Positions 1-8,726 of a stretch of DNA of 55,191 bases are shown piece after piece (position 1 is the first letter of the stretch; every line of letters starts with the position of its first letter). Location: assembly GCA_002702705.1 (NCBI GenBank), contig PABH01000019.1, positions 1-55,191 of the forward strand, given 5' to 3'. Origin of the DNA: Anaerolineaceae bacterium. GTDB taxonomy: Bacteria > Chloroflexota > Anaerolineae > Anaerolineales > Anaerolineaceae. Below the pieces are notes generated by a model that was not told the origin of the DNA, made no database searches, and was given only the letters and a program-made list of their open reading frames with translations. A program made the position numbers and the translations under genes.

Positions 1-345
1 ATCATTTTCTCCCTCCGCGGATCTTTTTTCCGCTTTAGGGTAACATTCTTTTTGAGCCAACGTTCCTATTTATAGTAAGATTAATTGTGAGGCAATTCGC
101 GGTATATAGGAAGCGATTTTCGTATGCTATAATTTTAATAATTGCATTAGAGAGATTCGTTAAAATAAGAGCGTTTATGTGAAATAATAGTTGGGTGTAC
201 ACATAAATATTTTTTCTCTCAATTTTTATGTGTACTTGCAGATCTTCAGTTTGTCGTTGGTCCTGATTTTTCACATTAATTAGAGCTCTCTAATCACATC
301 CATTTTTATAAGATCCTAGAGATAAGAAATTTTTGAAAGATAATA
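1..345. other. Non-coding upstream region, no convincing gene
   Basis: AT-rich stretch ahead of the response regulator. It contains a short hairpin-like GCGGA...TCCGC near base 16 and a palindrome at 279-294 (listed separately). The one long open frame on the minus strand (35-274) has no ribosome binding site and an unlikely amino-acid composition, so it is not called. Confidence 0.5.
279..294. promoter_or_regulatory. Palindrome upstream of the two-component operon
   Basis: ATTAGAG-CT-CTCTAAT is a perfect 7-base inverted repeat with a 2-base centre, 51 bases before the response regulator start. A related half-site, ATTAGAGAGA, lies near base 146. A binding site for the adjacent OmpR-type regulator (autoregulation) is an inference. 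OmpR-family sites are more often direct repeats, so another regulator is possible. Confidence 0.3.
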
Positions 346-1044
346 ATGCAAAAACATATTTTGGTTGTAGATGATGATGATCTCATGCGGCGTAGTGTGG
401 CATTTAACCTGGAACAGGCTGGTTATCTTACCAATAGTGCAGCCACGGCAGAAGATGCACTGGAAATTTCTACTCGAATTGTACCCGATTTGGTTTTGCT
501 TGATATTGGTTTACCAGGTATGGATGGGTTGGATGCTTTGCGTATTTTTAGGGAAAAAATTAATGCCCCTGTGATTTTTGTCACGGCTCGCAGGCGAGAG
601 TTAGATGAGATTTTAGGTTTGGAAATGGGGGCCGACGATTATATCACCAAGCCGTTTGAGATGGGTTTATTGTTAGCACACATCAAAGCAGTTCTAAGAC
701 GTTCAGGTGAACCGGTTAGTGCTGCTCAACAGATGGAGATAATTACTGTTGGGGACATAACCCTGGATCCAGGAGCCCATACAGTTAAGGTTGCTGGTAA
801 GGAAATTGAAATGACCCATCGTTTGTTCGATCTTTTACACACCCTTGTGTATCATGTGGGACAGGTGATCTCCACACGAGATTTACTTGCTTCAGTTTGG
901 GGTGCAGAATTCATAGGGCAACCACAGGTGGTTTATGTACATATACGGTGGCTTCGGGAAAAGATTGAAACAAAACCCGATAAACCGGAACGAATATTAA
1001 CAGTACGTGGTGTTGGATATAAATTGGTTCCAAAAGAATCCTAA
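346..1044 (+). CDS. OmpR/PhoB-family response regulator
   Basis: Two-component response regulator of 232 residues, the usual length for the family. An N-terminal receiver domain (about 1-120) has the acidic cluster D9-D12, the predicted phosphoacceptor D53 in LLDIGLPGMDG, T80 and the KPF lysine K102. A C-terminal winged-helix DNA-binding domain (about 133-230) ends in RGVGYKLVP, typical of OmpR/PhoB proteins. The stop codon overlaps the start of the next gene, a histidine kinase, by one base (TAATG), so the two are translationally coupled and surely a cognate pair. The stimulus and regulon are unknown. The HEAT/FtsH-like genes downstream are possible targets or partners by position only. Confidence 0.95.
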   Translation: MQKHILVVDDDDLMRRSVAFNLEQAGYLTNSAATAEDALEISTRIVPDLVLLDIGLPGMDGLDALRIFREKINAPVIFVTARRRELDEILGLEMGADDYITKPFEMGLLLAHIKAVLRRSGEPVSAAQQMEIITVGDITLDPGAHTVKVAGKEIEMTHRLFDLLHTLVYHVGQVISTRDLLASVWGAEFIGQPQVVYVHIRWLREKIETKPDKPERILTVRGVGYKLVPKES

Positions 1045-2471
1045 TGTTTAAAACCCTACGCACTCAGTTTATTTTTAGCCATATTTTACCTTTATTGATA
1101 GTGATTCCTTTGATGGGACTTTTAATCATTTATATGATTGAAAGTCGGTTTTTGATACCGTCCATGTTATCTGAACTGGAAAATAATGCCTTACTTCTTG
1201 GAAAACTTATTGGACAAAATGATTTGCTTTGGAATGATGTTGATTATGCAAACGAATTATTGAAAGAGGTTCCAATTACTAACCAGGGAAATTTAATGTT
1301 GCTGGATCGTAATGGATTTGTGATTGCTTCAAGTAATTCGGATCGTAATGATCAGCTCGGAATGCACTTTGATCTTTCTGGTTTATATGATCTTACACAG
1401 GATGAGAATACCGTTACTGTTCGTTATCGTAAAAATCTGGATGGGGAAATCGCAGACGCTTTTGCACCTGTCCTCAATCCCAATAAAGAATTATTAGGAT
1501 ATATTCGCCTTTCATATCAATACGTCACATTTTCCGATCAGCTTTATCAATTAAGATATTTGCTAAGTGGTATTTTACTGATCTCATTGATTCTGGGGGC
1601 CGGAATTGGTATTTTGTTAGCAATTAATGTTGGTAATCCTTTAAGACAAGTTACTCAAGCTGTGTATGCCCTTGCTAATGGAGAGCGAAATGAACCGCTT
1701 CCTGAAAAAGGCGCAATGGAAACACGGCGTTTATCGAGTGCTGTAAATGTTTTAATGGATCGATTACGCGGGTTTGAAGCGGCTCGCAAACGATTATTGG
1801 CTAATCTTGTACATGAAATTGGGCGGCCATTAGGCGCATTGCGGATGGGAATTGAAGCACTTTCACATGGGGCAGAACATGACCCTGATTTTTTTGCGGA
1901 ACTCTTGACCGGTATGGACCAAGAAACGCGGCGTTTACAAAAACTTTTGGATGACCTTGCCAGTTTGCATGAACAAGTATTGGGAGTACTTGAACTTGAT
2001 TATGAGGAAATTAACCTGAATGTTTGGATGCCGCAAATGCTTGCTCCATGGGAACAGGTGGCTGCAAAAAAACGCATAAATTGGACATTAAACCTAACTC
2101 AACCATCATTAATTTTACAAGCTGATCCACTCCGACTTTCCCAGATTATTGGAAATTTAGTCAGCAATGCCATAAAATTTACCCCTTCTGGTGGTTCGAT
2201 TTCTGTAGAAGTTGGCGCTGAAAATGATTGGATTTCCATAAAAGTGAATGATAATGGGCCCGGTATACCATCTTCTGAGCAGGAAAATATTTTTGTCCCT
2301 TTTATGCGTGGAGGGCAAGGCAAACGGTTTCCCCAAGGCATGGGTTTAGGTTTAAGTATTGTGCGTGATCTGGTAGATGCTCATGGTGGAAAAATTATGT
2401 TAGAAAGCGACTCTGCATCGGGTACGACTTTTGAGGTCTGGTTACGAAAATCCCCAAAAATAAAAATATAA
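1044..2471 (+). CDS. Membrane sensor histidine kinase
   Basis: Sensor kinase of 475 residues that should phosphorylate the response regulator encoded just upstream, with which it overlaps by one base. It has a transmembrane segment near residues 10-33, an extracytoplasmic sensor domain of about 135 residues, a second transmembrane segment near 172-195 and a HAMP linker. The dimerisation/phosphoacceptor box is LVHEIGRPLGALR, with H257 the predicted phosphohistidine. The ATP-binding domain follows: N box QIIGNLVSNAIKF, G1 DNGPGIP and G2 GMGLGLSIV. The H box reads HEIGRPL where HELRTPL is common, a modest variation seen in active kinases. The ligand cannot be told from sequence. Confidence 0.95.
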   Translation: MFKTLRTQFIFSHILPLLIVIPLMGLLIIYMIESRFLIPSMLSELENNALLLGKLIGQNDLLWNDVDYANELLKEVPITNQGNLMLLDRNGFVIASSNSDRNDQLGMHFDLSGLYDLTQDENTVTVRYRKNLDGEIADAFAPVLNPNKELLGYIRLSYQYVTFSDQLYQLRYLLSGILLISLILGAGIGILLAINVGNPLRQVTQAVYALANGERNEPLPEKGAMETRRLSSAVNVLMDRLRGFEAARKRLLANLVHEIGRPLGALRMGIEALSHGAEHDPDFFAELLTGMDQETRRLQKLLDDLASLHEQVLGVLELDYEEINLNVWMPQMLAPWEQVAAKKRINWTLNLTQPSLILQADPLRLSQIIGNLVSNAIKFTPSGGSISVEVGAENDWISIKVNDNGPGIPSSEQENIFVPFMRGGQGKRFPQGMGLGLSIVRDLVDAHGGKIMLESDSASGTTFEVWLRKSPKIKI

Positions 2472-2630
2472 TTGTTTTTCCAAAAACAAAAAACAATTTT
2501 CTTTTCCATATTAATGAGATTTTAGTCATTTAATGTTCCCTTAACGTTTTTATTAGTTTCTGGTAAAGACGACAGAGATAATTGCGGGTATCCTAAATAT
2601 ATAAACATAGAAGACAGTTTGGAGAAAGTC

Positions 2631-3164
2631 ATGGTAAATACACAAGAAAAAATTTCAGATTTAATTAAAGAACTTAGGGATGAGAATCCATTAAATAGAA
2701 GAAACGCCCGTATCAGTCTCGTACAAATAGGTGATGAAAGTTTACCCGCTTTACTGAAAGCCCTCGATAGTCCAAGTGAGTATACGCGATTGGAAGCAGT
2801 ACGTGCGATGAGATCTTTTTGGCAACCTTTGACAAGTGAGGCTCTTGTTCGAAAACTTATGGATGAAAAAGTAAGTGTACGTCACGCAGCAATGGAAGCA
2901 CTGATAAGTAAAGGCCGTAATTCGTTACATCCAATTTTGGTGGAATTTACAACCCATTTTTATTCTGCAAGATTGAAGGAAGGTGTTTATCATATTTTGC
3001 ATGTTCTTAAAGATAGACACTTGTTAAGGGCACCCGAAATTAGGCTATTCAATGCTTTGAAAAAGCAAGTTATTCCAGCTTTTAATTTTAATCCCAATAT
3101 AGAAGCCGCATGGTTAGCTGAAAAAGCGCTTGAGGCTTTAGAGCATGAGTCGGATCGTAAATGA
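2631..3164 (+). CDS. HEAT-repeat protein coupled to the FtsH-like protease
   Basis: Small soluble alpha-helical protein of 177 residues built from HEAT/PBS-lyase-type repeats. Segments such as NARISLVQIGDESLPALLKAL and VRHAAMEALISKG repeat at about 30-residue spacing. I chose the ATG at 2631 because GGAG at 2621-2624 lies 6 bases before it; a TTG at 2619 would put this motif inside the gene. The stop overlaps the next start as ATGA, so it is translationally coupled to the FtsH-like gene. HEAT repeats are protein-interaction scaffolds, so an adaptor or substrate-binding partner of the protease is a reasonable inference. No enzyme motif is visible. Confidence 0.8.
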   Translation: MVNTQEKISDLIKELRDENPLNRRNARISLVQIGDESLPALLKALDSPSEYTRLEAVRAMRSFWQPLTSEALVRKLMDEKVSVRHAAMEALISKGRNSLHPILVEFTTHFYSARLKEGVYHILHVLKDRHLLRAPEIRLFNALKKQVIPAFNFNPNIEAAWLAEKALEALEHESDRK

Positions 3165-4750
3165 AAAAAACAGCCCCCAATTCCTTGAAATTAACGCGCG
3201 AACAGTTAATTACTATTTTCTGGTGGCTCGTCTTTTTTGTTTTAACAGGTTGGAATGTTTGGCTATTATGGCCAAATATTACCCTTCCAATTATTTTAGT
3301 AATGTTTGTTTTCGGCTGGTTAAATATTAGAAAAGATAAATTTAGTTCTTATATTTTAAATGCTAAAAATGATAGGATGTATCATTTTCTCCCGGAATAC
3401 TCTGAAACAACCTTTAAGGATGTATTTGGATTAGATAACTACAAGCGTGAGCTGACCGATATAATCGATTATTTAAAAAATCCCTCAAAGTACAATAAAC
3501 AGGGGTTATCTATACCCGTAAAAATTTTGTTTTCAGGTCCACATGGAACAGGCAAGACTCTAATGGTTTACGCTGTAGCAGGGGAAGCGAAAGTCCCACT
3601 TTACAAGATGAAAGCAGTAGAAATTGTTCAATTGTTTGATGAATCAGGAGTTGCTGGTATACGTAATCTCTTTCAGCAAGTAAAAGCAAATGCTCCGGCA
3701 ATTTTGTTTATTTATGATCTGGATCGTATTGAAAAATTATTTGGAGAAGGAAGCTCAAAGGATAAAAACATACGGGCTATCAAACAATTTTTTTTTGAAA
3801 TAGAAGGGTTAGAAAAACAGTACGATATTGTGTTCTTTGCGGCCGTTAGTAATCCTGATTTGTTCGATTCTAAGTTGTTTGTATCAAGTTATTTTGACCG
3901 TCAGATTCGTATGCGCTTACCTATTCGGAGTGAACGAGAAAAAATTTTAGAGCAACAAAAACAAACCATGAAACTAAGTAATGATGTTGATTTAGCATTG
4001 ATATCCCGTTCGACAACTGGATTTAGTGGTGAGGATTTAACGAAACTTTGTCAAAAGGCCAAGTTGAATGCTAATCATGCAGGATATGAATCGCTTAGAA
4101 TGATTGATTTTGAGGAAGCGCTTGAGCAAATTGTGTTTGGTTCAGGTCATAATGCGATTATGAGCGATCACGATCAATTTGTTGTAGCCTGTCATGAGGC
4201 TGGGCACGGCATGATCGCCTGGTTATCTCCCTATGCAGATTTGGTGCAAAAGATAAGCATTTTTCCAGATGAACTTTCAATGGTATGTCCCGATGTATAT
4301 TATAGTATCTCGAGTTCTAACTTGAGCCGTGAATACTTACTGGCAAATCTACGCGTAATGCTTGGTGGAAGAGCTGCAGAAGAACTTCTGATTGGCGATG
4401 TCACAACGGGATCGGAAGGAGATTTGTTAGCGGCAACTCGTTTGGCCAAGTATATGAATACTCGTTGGGGAATGGGGGGATTAGGTTTAATGGCAATTCC
4501 CACTGAAAAAGAATCCAATATGATGGGCAGTGATATATATTCGATCTATCCATGTAGTGAAGAAACGGTCGCACTGCTTGACCGTAGTGTTCAGCAGTTA
4601 TTAAACGAACAATATGACGTGGTAAAAGAATTACTAAAAAAATCTCTAGAGCCATTAACTACGTTGGTGGAAACATTACAACGTGATGAAATTTTAGATT
4701 ATGAAGATCTGATGGAAATTATAGGACCAAAGGTTTATGGGGAAGGTTAA
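3161..4750 (+). CDS. FtsH-like AAA/M41 membrane protease with degenerate ATPase site
   Basis: Membrane-anchored FtsH-family protein of 529 residues. Two closely spaced hydrophobic segments (about 16-37 and 40-55) replace the usual pair separated by a periplasmic domain. The AAA domain keeps Walker A, GPHGTGKT (126-133). Walker B reads ILFIYDLDRI (181-190), so Y-D stands where FtsH has D-E. The second region of homology reads LFVSSYFDR where FtsH has LRPGRFDR, so both arginine-finger positions are lost. The M41 zinc peptidase looks intact: HEAGH at 345-349 and third ligand D421 in TTGSEGDLLAATRLA. Nucleotide binding may persist with weak or no hydrolysis while proteolysis remains, the reverse of plant FtsHi proteins. 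It is coupled to the HEAT-repeat gene upstream. Confidence 0.85.
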   Translation: MKKTAPNSLKLTREQLITIFWWLVFFVLTGWNVWLLWPNITLPIILVMFVFGWLNIRKDKFSSYILNAKNDRMYHFLPEYSETTFKDVFGLDNYKRELTDIIDYLKNPSKYNKQGLSIPVKILFSGPHGTGKTLMVYAVAGEAKVPLYKMKAVEIVQLFDESGVAGIRNLFQQVKANAPAILFIYDLDRIEKLFGEGSSKDKNIRAIKQFFFEIEGLEKQYDIVFFAAVSNPDLFDSKLFVSSYFDRQIRMRLPIRSEREKILEQQKQTMKLSNDVDLALISRSTTGFSGEDLTKLCQKAKLNANHAGYESLRMIDFEEALEQIVFGSGHNAIMSDHDQFVVACHEAGHGMIAWLSPYADLVQKISIFPDELSMVCPDVYYSISSSNLSREYLLANLRVMLGGRAAEELLIGDVTTGSEGDLLAATRLAKYMNTRWGMGGLGLMAIPTEKESNMMGSDIYSIYPCSEETVALLDRSVQQLLNEQYDVVKELLKKSLEPLTTLVETLQRDEILDYEDLMEIIGPKVYGEG

Positions 4751-4766
4751 GAAAATTATTTCCAAA

Positions 4767-5210
4767 TTAATCTTCGATATAAAGCAATCCGATTGATTTA
4801 ATATCAAACCCTTCCGGCCAGATGGTTTCCGAATTGTATTTCGCATTATAAAATGTGGAATCATCTAATAATGCTCCACTGAGATTAGCGCCGCGCAAAT
4901 CGGTGTTATCCAAATTGACACCTTTCAGCTTTGCATCACGCATATCACAGTTTTTAAAGTTGGCACCATCTAATACGGCGTGTTTAAAATTCGCTTCTTT
5001 TAACAACGCGCCTTCAAAATTGGCGTTGGCTAAAATGGCCCGCCTTAAACTGGCTCCTTCCAGGTTGGCGTCCTTTAAATTTACACCAATCAAATTAGTG
5101 CCAAATAATTCCGCATTTTTTAAATTTGCTTTTTCACCATCGGGATCACCTGCTAAAAATTTCTGATGGTTGCTGAGAATTTTATCCAGTACTTCAAAAT
5201 CAACTTTCAT
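4767..5210 (-). CDS. Pentapeptide-repeat protein
   Basis: Protein of 147 residues. Positions about 27-125 are tandem A(D/N)LXX repeats, such as ANLKNAELFGTNLIGVNLKD, which fold as a right-handed quadrilateral beta-helix. There is no signal peptide or membrane segment, so it is predicted cytosolic. A 25-residue N-terminal region and an aromatic C-terminal tail flank the repeats. Some pentapeptide proteins mimic DNA and protect gyrase (the Qnr/MfpA type), but most have no known role and nothing here singles out that activity. It lies convergent to the FtsH-like gene with a gap of only 16 bases. Confidence 0.85.
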   Translation of the reverse strand: MKVDFEVLDKILSNHQKFLAGDPDGEKANLKNAELFGTNLIGVNLKDANLEGASLRRAILANANFEGALLKEANFKHAVLDGANFKNCDMRDAKLKGVNLDNTDLRGANLSGALLDDSTFYNAKYNSETIWPEGFDIKSIGLLYIED

Positions 5211-5258
5211 GTGAATCTCCTATCAAACCGTTAAAGGATAAAGGTATTATAGAAATTA

Positions 5259-5284
5259 TAGTACAAAATAATATTTTTGTACTA
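5259..5284. promoter_or_regulatory. 10-base inverted repeat upstream of the pentapeptide gene
   Basis: TAGTACAAAA and TTTTGTACTA form a perfect inverted repeat around a 6-base AT loop, 48 bases upstream of the minus-strand pentapeptide gene. On the minus strand it is followed by TATAAT-like hexamers, so it could be an operator overlapping a promoter. It has no clear poly-T tail, which argues against a simple terminator. Confidence 0.35.
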
Positions 5285-5375
5285 ATATATTGTGATATTA
5301 TCCTTGTAATTAATAAAATAGCAGGTTTTTAATTTGGATAAAATTGAAGGAAAAATTATTATGGCTTGATGATCG

Positions 5376-6350
5376 TTAGGGAGTACTTATGCTTTCAGCA
5401 CAGCGAAAACCAAAAAATTCTTCCAATAAACCCACACCCGGTGAGCCTTCTGGGGGGTATCCATCGCGGTTTGCAGAACGTAATGCATATTGATTATCAA
5501 TCAAGGAACCACCGCGTAATACCTTTTTGTCACCATCTGTCGGTCCTTGTGGGTTAATCCAGGTGGTATCACTGCTGTAATAATCTTCGGCATACCAGTC
5601 ATTGACCCATTCATACACATTCCCCGCTAAATCCATTACACCAAAAATGCTCATGCCATTTGGAAAGCTACCTACCGCACTAGATCCGCTCTCGTTATCT
5701 TTGTTTTGATTATAATTTGCCTGGTCCTCATTTGGTTTATCATCTCCCCAGGGATAAATCCAGCTATTTGGTCCACGAGCTGCCATTTCCCATTCCGCTT
5801 CAGTTGGTAATCGTCGGCCAGCCCATTGGCAGTAATTATTGGCTTGGTACCAGTTTACAAATACAACCGGGTGGTTTTGGTACTCCTCTTTATTAAAATA
5901 TTTCAGGCTTTTCGGAGGATCACAATTTCCATCCTTTACACAGTTTTGGAATTGGGCATTGGTTACTTCAAACTTATCAATCCAAAATGCATCCAGGGTT
6001 ACTTCGTGGGCCGGTTTTTCATTTGTCTCACGATCACTGCCCATCGTGAAATTACCTGCCGGAACATACATCAATTCCATTCCATCCACTGGGCTGGTTT
6101 TTGTAGAACCGATGTTTATGGATGGTGTTGGGGTAACTTCTATCGTTGGGGTTAGTGTTTGGGTATGGGTCGACGTAGGGGATGGCAGGGCGGTGGGGCT
6201 TATGGCAAGCGGCTGTAAAGCTTGGTTGGTTTCTTTAGGTTCACGTAATAAATTTCCATTAGGTGCGCAGCCTCCAAGACCAATTATAAAAAATAAACCA
6301 ATTGCCAATAAAAAACTTTTTACCGCTATACTCTTATGATTAACATTCAT
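5376..6350 (-). CDS. Lipoprotein with FGE-sulfatase (SUMF1-like) domain
   Basis: Predicted lipoprotein of 324 residues. The ATG at 6350 is preferred because AGAGGT precedes it and the signal peptide then runs straight into the lipobox LGGC; a further upstream start adds 9 residues. A Thr/Pro linker (about 50-85) leads to a formylglycine-generating-enzyme-like domain: GMELMYVPAGNFTMGSD, RLPTEAEWEMAARG, YPWGD, GNVYEWVNDWY, VLRGGSL and C-terminal GFRCA. Real FGE oxidises a sulfatase cysteine, but most bacterial homologues with this fold are accessory or binding domains. No sulfatase gene is nearby, so an extracellular, surface-attached role of unknown function is the safe call. Confidence 0.9.
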   Translation of the reverse strand: MNVNHKSIAVKSFLLAIGLFFIIGLGGCAPNGNLLREPKETNQALQPLAISPTALPSPTSTHTQTLTPTIEVTPTPSINIGSTKTSPVDGMELMYVPAGNFTMGSDRETNEKPAHEVTLDAFWIDKFEVTNAQFQNCVKDGNCDPPKSLKYFNKEEYQNHPVVFVNWYQANNYCQWAGRRLPTEAEWEMAARGPNSWIYPWGDDKPNEDQANYNQNKDNESGSSAVGSFPNGMSIFGVMDLAGNVYEWVNDWYAEDYYSSDTTWINPQGPTDGDKKVLRGGSLIDNQYALRSANRDGYPPEGSPGVGLLEEFFGFRCAESISTP

Positions 6351-6464
6351 CTGAGAATTACCTCTTATGAGATACAAGGATTAATAAAAAATAAGGATAA
6401 ACTAGACTATAATTATACAAAATCCACATCCCGATCAAAATGAAACGTATCAAATTAAAGAAAA

Positions 6465-6496
6465 CACCCCGGTTAAGAAAAGCTTCTACCGGGGTG
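6465..6496 (-). terminator. Intrinsic terminator after the TerC-like gene
   Basis: CACCCCGGT at 6465-6473 pairs perfectly with ACCGGGGTG at 6488-6496. The minus-strand reading continues into TTTTCTTTAATT, and on the plus strand CTGTTTTT follows, so it may work in both directions. It lies 22 bases beyond the TerC-like stop. Confidence 0.85.
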
Positions 6497-6517
6497 CTGT
6501 TTTTAATCAGGAGTTTT

Positions 6518-7285
6518 TCAGGATTCTGTGGTTGCAGGAGCATCCGTGTCCGTATACTGTTTGTGAAGTTTGATGGGTTCGCGGGCGGAGGATCGCAAAC
6601 GCAGATTGAGCATTTCCACAAATACTGAAAAGCCCATCGCAAAGTAGATATAACCCTTGGGAATATGCTGGTGTAAACCTTCTACGATTAGGGTAAACCC
6701 AATCATTAATAAAAAGGATAGGGCTAACATTTTAACAGTAGGGTGTTTCTCGACAAAGTTACTGAGGGCATCGGCGGAAAAGATCATTCCGATAGCGGCA
6801 ACGATGACGGCGGCGATCATTACAGCCAGTTCATTCACCATACCGACAGCAGTGATGACGGAGTCCAACGAGAAAACAACGTCTAAGATCATAACTTGTA
6901 AAATGACGCTCCAAAAAGTAGCTTTTACCTTTGTGGATGCATGACCTTCTTCGCCTTCCAATTTTTGATGGATTTCGCTGGTGGCTTTACCCATCAAGAA
7001 CAGACCACCGATCAGAAGGATCAAGTCTCTTCCAGAGATTTCAAACGTCAAAATTGTAAATAAAGGTTCTGTTAATCCGATGATCCAAGAAAGGGAAAGC
7101 AGCAAAAGGATGCGGCTGATAACAGCCAATGCAATCCCGGTACGGCGAGCTTTGGGCTGTTGCTCCAAAGGTAGTTTGCTTGCTAATATGGAAATGAAAA
7201 TAACATTATCAACACCGAGTACCAGTTCCAGTGCTACCAGGGTTAAAAAAGCGATCCAGATTTCAGGGTTTGTGATCCAGTCCAT
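6518..7285 (-). CDS. TerC-family integral membrane protein
   Basis: Polytopic membrane protein of 255 residues with about seven hydrophobic segments. It carries the TerC signature LELVLGVDNVIFISILASKL near residues 19-38 and the second acidic repeat LDVVFSLDSVITAVGM near 134-149. Paired membrane Asp/Glu residues of this kind are typical of the family. Characterised relatives (Alx in E. coli, MeeY/MeeF in Bacillus) take part in manganese export or metal loading of secreted enzymes; others were linked to tellurite resistance. Metal efflux is therefore likely but the ion is not certain. The gene stands alone, with a clear terminator 3' and no manganese-riboswitch-like leader recognised. Confidence 0.88.
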   Translation of the reverse strand: MDWITNPEIWIAFLTLVALELVLGVDNVIFISILASKLPLEQQPKARRTGIALAVISRILLLLSLSWIIGLTEPLFTILTFEISGRDLILLIGGLFLMGKATSEIHQKLEGEEGHASTKVKATFWSVILQVMILDVVFSLDSVITAVGMVNELAVMIAAVIVAAIGMIFSADALSNFVEKHPTVKMLALSFLLMIGFTLIVEGLHQHIPKGYIYFAMGFSVFVEMLNLRLRSSAREPIKLHKQYTDTDAPATTES

Positions 7286-7445
7286 TTATGGGTTTCTCCT
7301 CTTTTTCAAAATTACTTACTAATTGTAAAAGAAAACCTCAATAATAAGAAGTATATATTTTTCAAAAATACTAACTTTTTTCTGCAGTTTTAAATTCTTG
7401 TTCATACTATAATAAAAGAAGACGGTTAAATAATAGGAGGGTTGT

Positions 7446-8654
7446 ATGGGAATTTCTGTTGGATATGCTCAAGCAAAAATCACACCAGATATAAGCAAAA
7501 CCATATATCTTGCTGGTTTTGACCGTAACCGCCAGGCAGAAGCAATTCATGATGATCTTTGGGTGCGAGTTACGGCGTTAAAATCCGGAAAAACCGCCTG
7601 TAAAGTGCTGATAAGCTGTGATTTAATCGGATTGGGATATTTAACCTGTCAAATAATTCGCAATTTGATCAACAGCGAGGTGCCTAAAGCGTCTATCCTT
7701 ATTTCTTGTACCCACACGCATCATGGGCCGGATACACTGGGTTTGTGGGGACCGGATATGTTTACAAGCGGTGTGGATGAAGCTTATTTGGATTGGGTAA
7801 TCAACACTGTAGCAGAAACTGCTTTATTAGCACTTGAACGATTATCTCCTGCGAAAGTACGTGTGGCGGCAGTAAATGTACCGGGTGTAGTGAAAAATAT
7901 TCGTGATCCATTAATCGTGGATGATGAATTCATTATTACCCAATTCCAGGATTTGGAAGGTGAACCGGTCGTGAGTTGGATAAACTTTGCCTGCCATCCA
8001 GAAACTTTGTGGAAATCTAACCCACTTATCACGGCGGATTATCCGTTTTTTTTACGACAAGCTGTAGAAGAACGTCTAGGTGGTGCGGCTGTATTTTTCC
8101 CTGGTGCATTGGGAGGAATGTTAACCCCGGATGTCAATGAACACAGTTTTTCGGAAGCGGAACGAATTGGAAATAAGCTCGCTTCCAGGGCTGTTTTAGA
8201 AATTGTTGGAGCGGAATGGTTAGATGACCCAATAGTAAATATGGAATCCCAAACGATTCATATTCCAGTTAAAAGCCCATTGTTGGAGGAAGCTATGGTA
8301 AATGGGTTAATCAGTGGTGTGAATTGGGTCGATGGATATGTGGAGACACGGGTTTCCCTTTTGCTATTGGGGAATATGGCGTTGGTGGGCGTTCCAGGTG
8401 AATTGCTGCCAAAACTGGGATTGTGGATTAAAGACTTCTTGATAACGCAGAAGGTGGCGACTATCAGCGGAATAATTGGTCTGGCAGATGATGAGATAGG
8501 ATATATCATTCCTCGGGAAGATTTTGTTTATCCGGTTGACCCATTTAACCCCGGGCAGCATTATGAAGAGACCATGTCAATTGGTCCGGATACCAGTGAG
8601 CGGGTTCTTGAAGGAGTGAGGCGATTGGTAAAAAGCTTTAAAATGGTAATGTAA
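7446..8654 (+). CDS. Neutral/alkaline ceramidase N-terminal-like protein
   Basis: Protein of 402 residues resembling the N-terminal domain of neutral/alkaline non-lysosomal ceramidases. It begins VGYAQAKITPD, as family members do after their leader, and has conserved metal-site-like segments CTHTHHGPDT (about 95-104) and NFACHPETL (about 182-190). A TADYPFFLRQ segment and GALGGMLTPD also match the family layout. Full ceramidases are around 650-700 residues and secreted. This protein is shorter and has no signal peptide, so many database relatives are simply called hypothetical. A hydrolase acting on an amide or ester is plausible; ceramide as substrate is not shown. The start is supported by AGGAGG about 8 bases before the ATG. 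Confidence 0.75.
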   Translation: MGISVGYAQAKITPDISKTIYLAGFDRNRQAEAIHDDLWVRVTALKSGKTACKVLISCDLIGLGYLTCQIIRNLINSEVPKASILISCTHTHHGPDTLGLWGPDMFTSGVDEAYLDWVINTVAETALLALERLSPAKVRVAAVNVPGVVKNIRDPLIVDDEFIITQFQDLEGEPVVSWINFACHPETLWKSNPLITADYPFFLRQAVEERLGGAAVFFPGALGGMLTPDVNEHSFSEAERIGNKLASRAVLEIVGAEWLDDPIVNMESQTIHIPVKSPLLEEAMVNGLISGVNWVDGYVETRVSLLLLGNMALVGVPGELLPKLGLWIKDFLITQKVATISGIIGLADDEIGYIIPREDFVYPVDPFNPGQHYEETMSIGPDTSERVLEGVRRLVKSFKMVM

Positions 8655-8689
8655 AGCCCATAGGTTTTTTTCCAATAAAAAAATTAAGC

Positions 8690-8718
8690 TTGACTTAACA
8701 AATGTTCGTTCGTATAAT
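8690..8718 (+). promoter_or_regulatory. Sigma70-type promoter of the lysine operon
   Basis: TTGACT (-35, 8690-8695) and TATAAT (-10, 8713-8718) are separated by exactly 17 bases, close to the sigma70 consensus. Transcription should start near 8725, only a couple of bases before the ATG of the first leader peptide, so the transcript may be leaderless. Confidence 0.8.
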
Positions 8719-8726
8719 CTTTGACA

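Noticed and set aside
35-274. Minus-strand frame of 79 codons in the first intergenic region
   Set aside because: No ribosome binding site, Ile/Asn-rich content of a random AT-rich frame, and no neighbour support.
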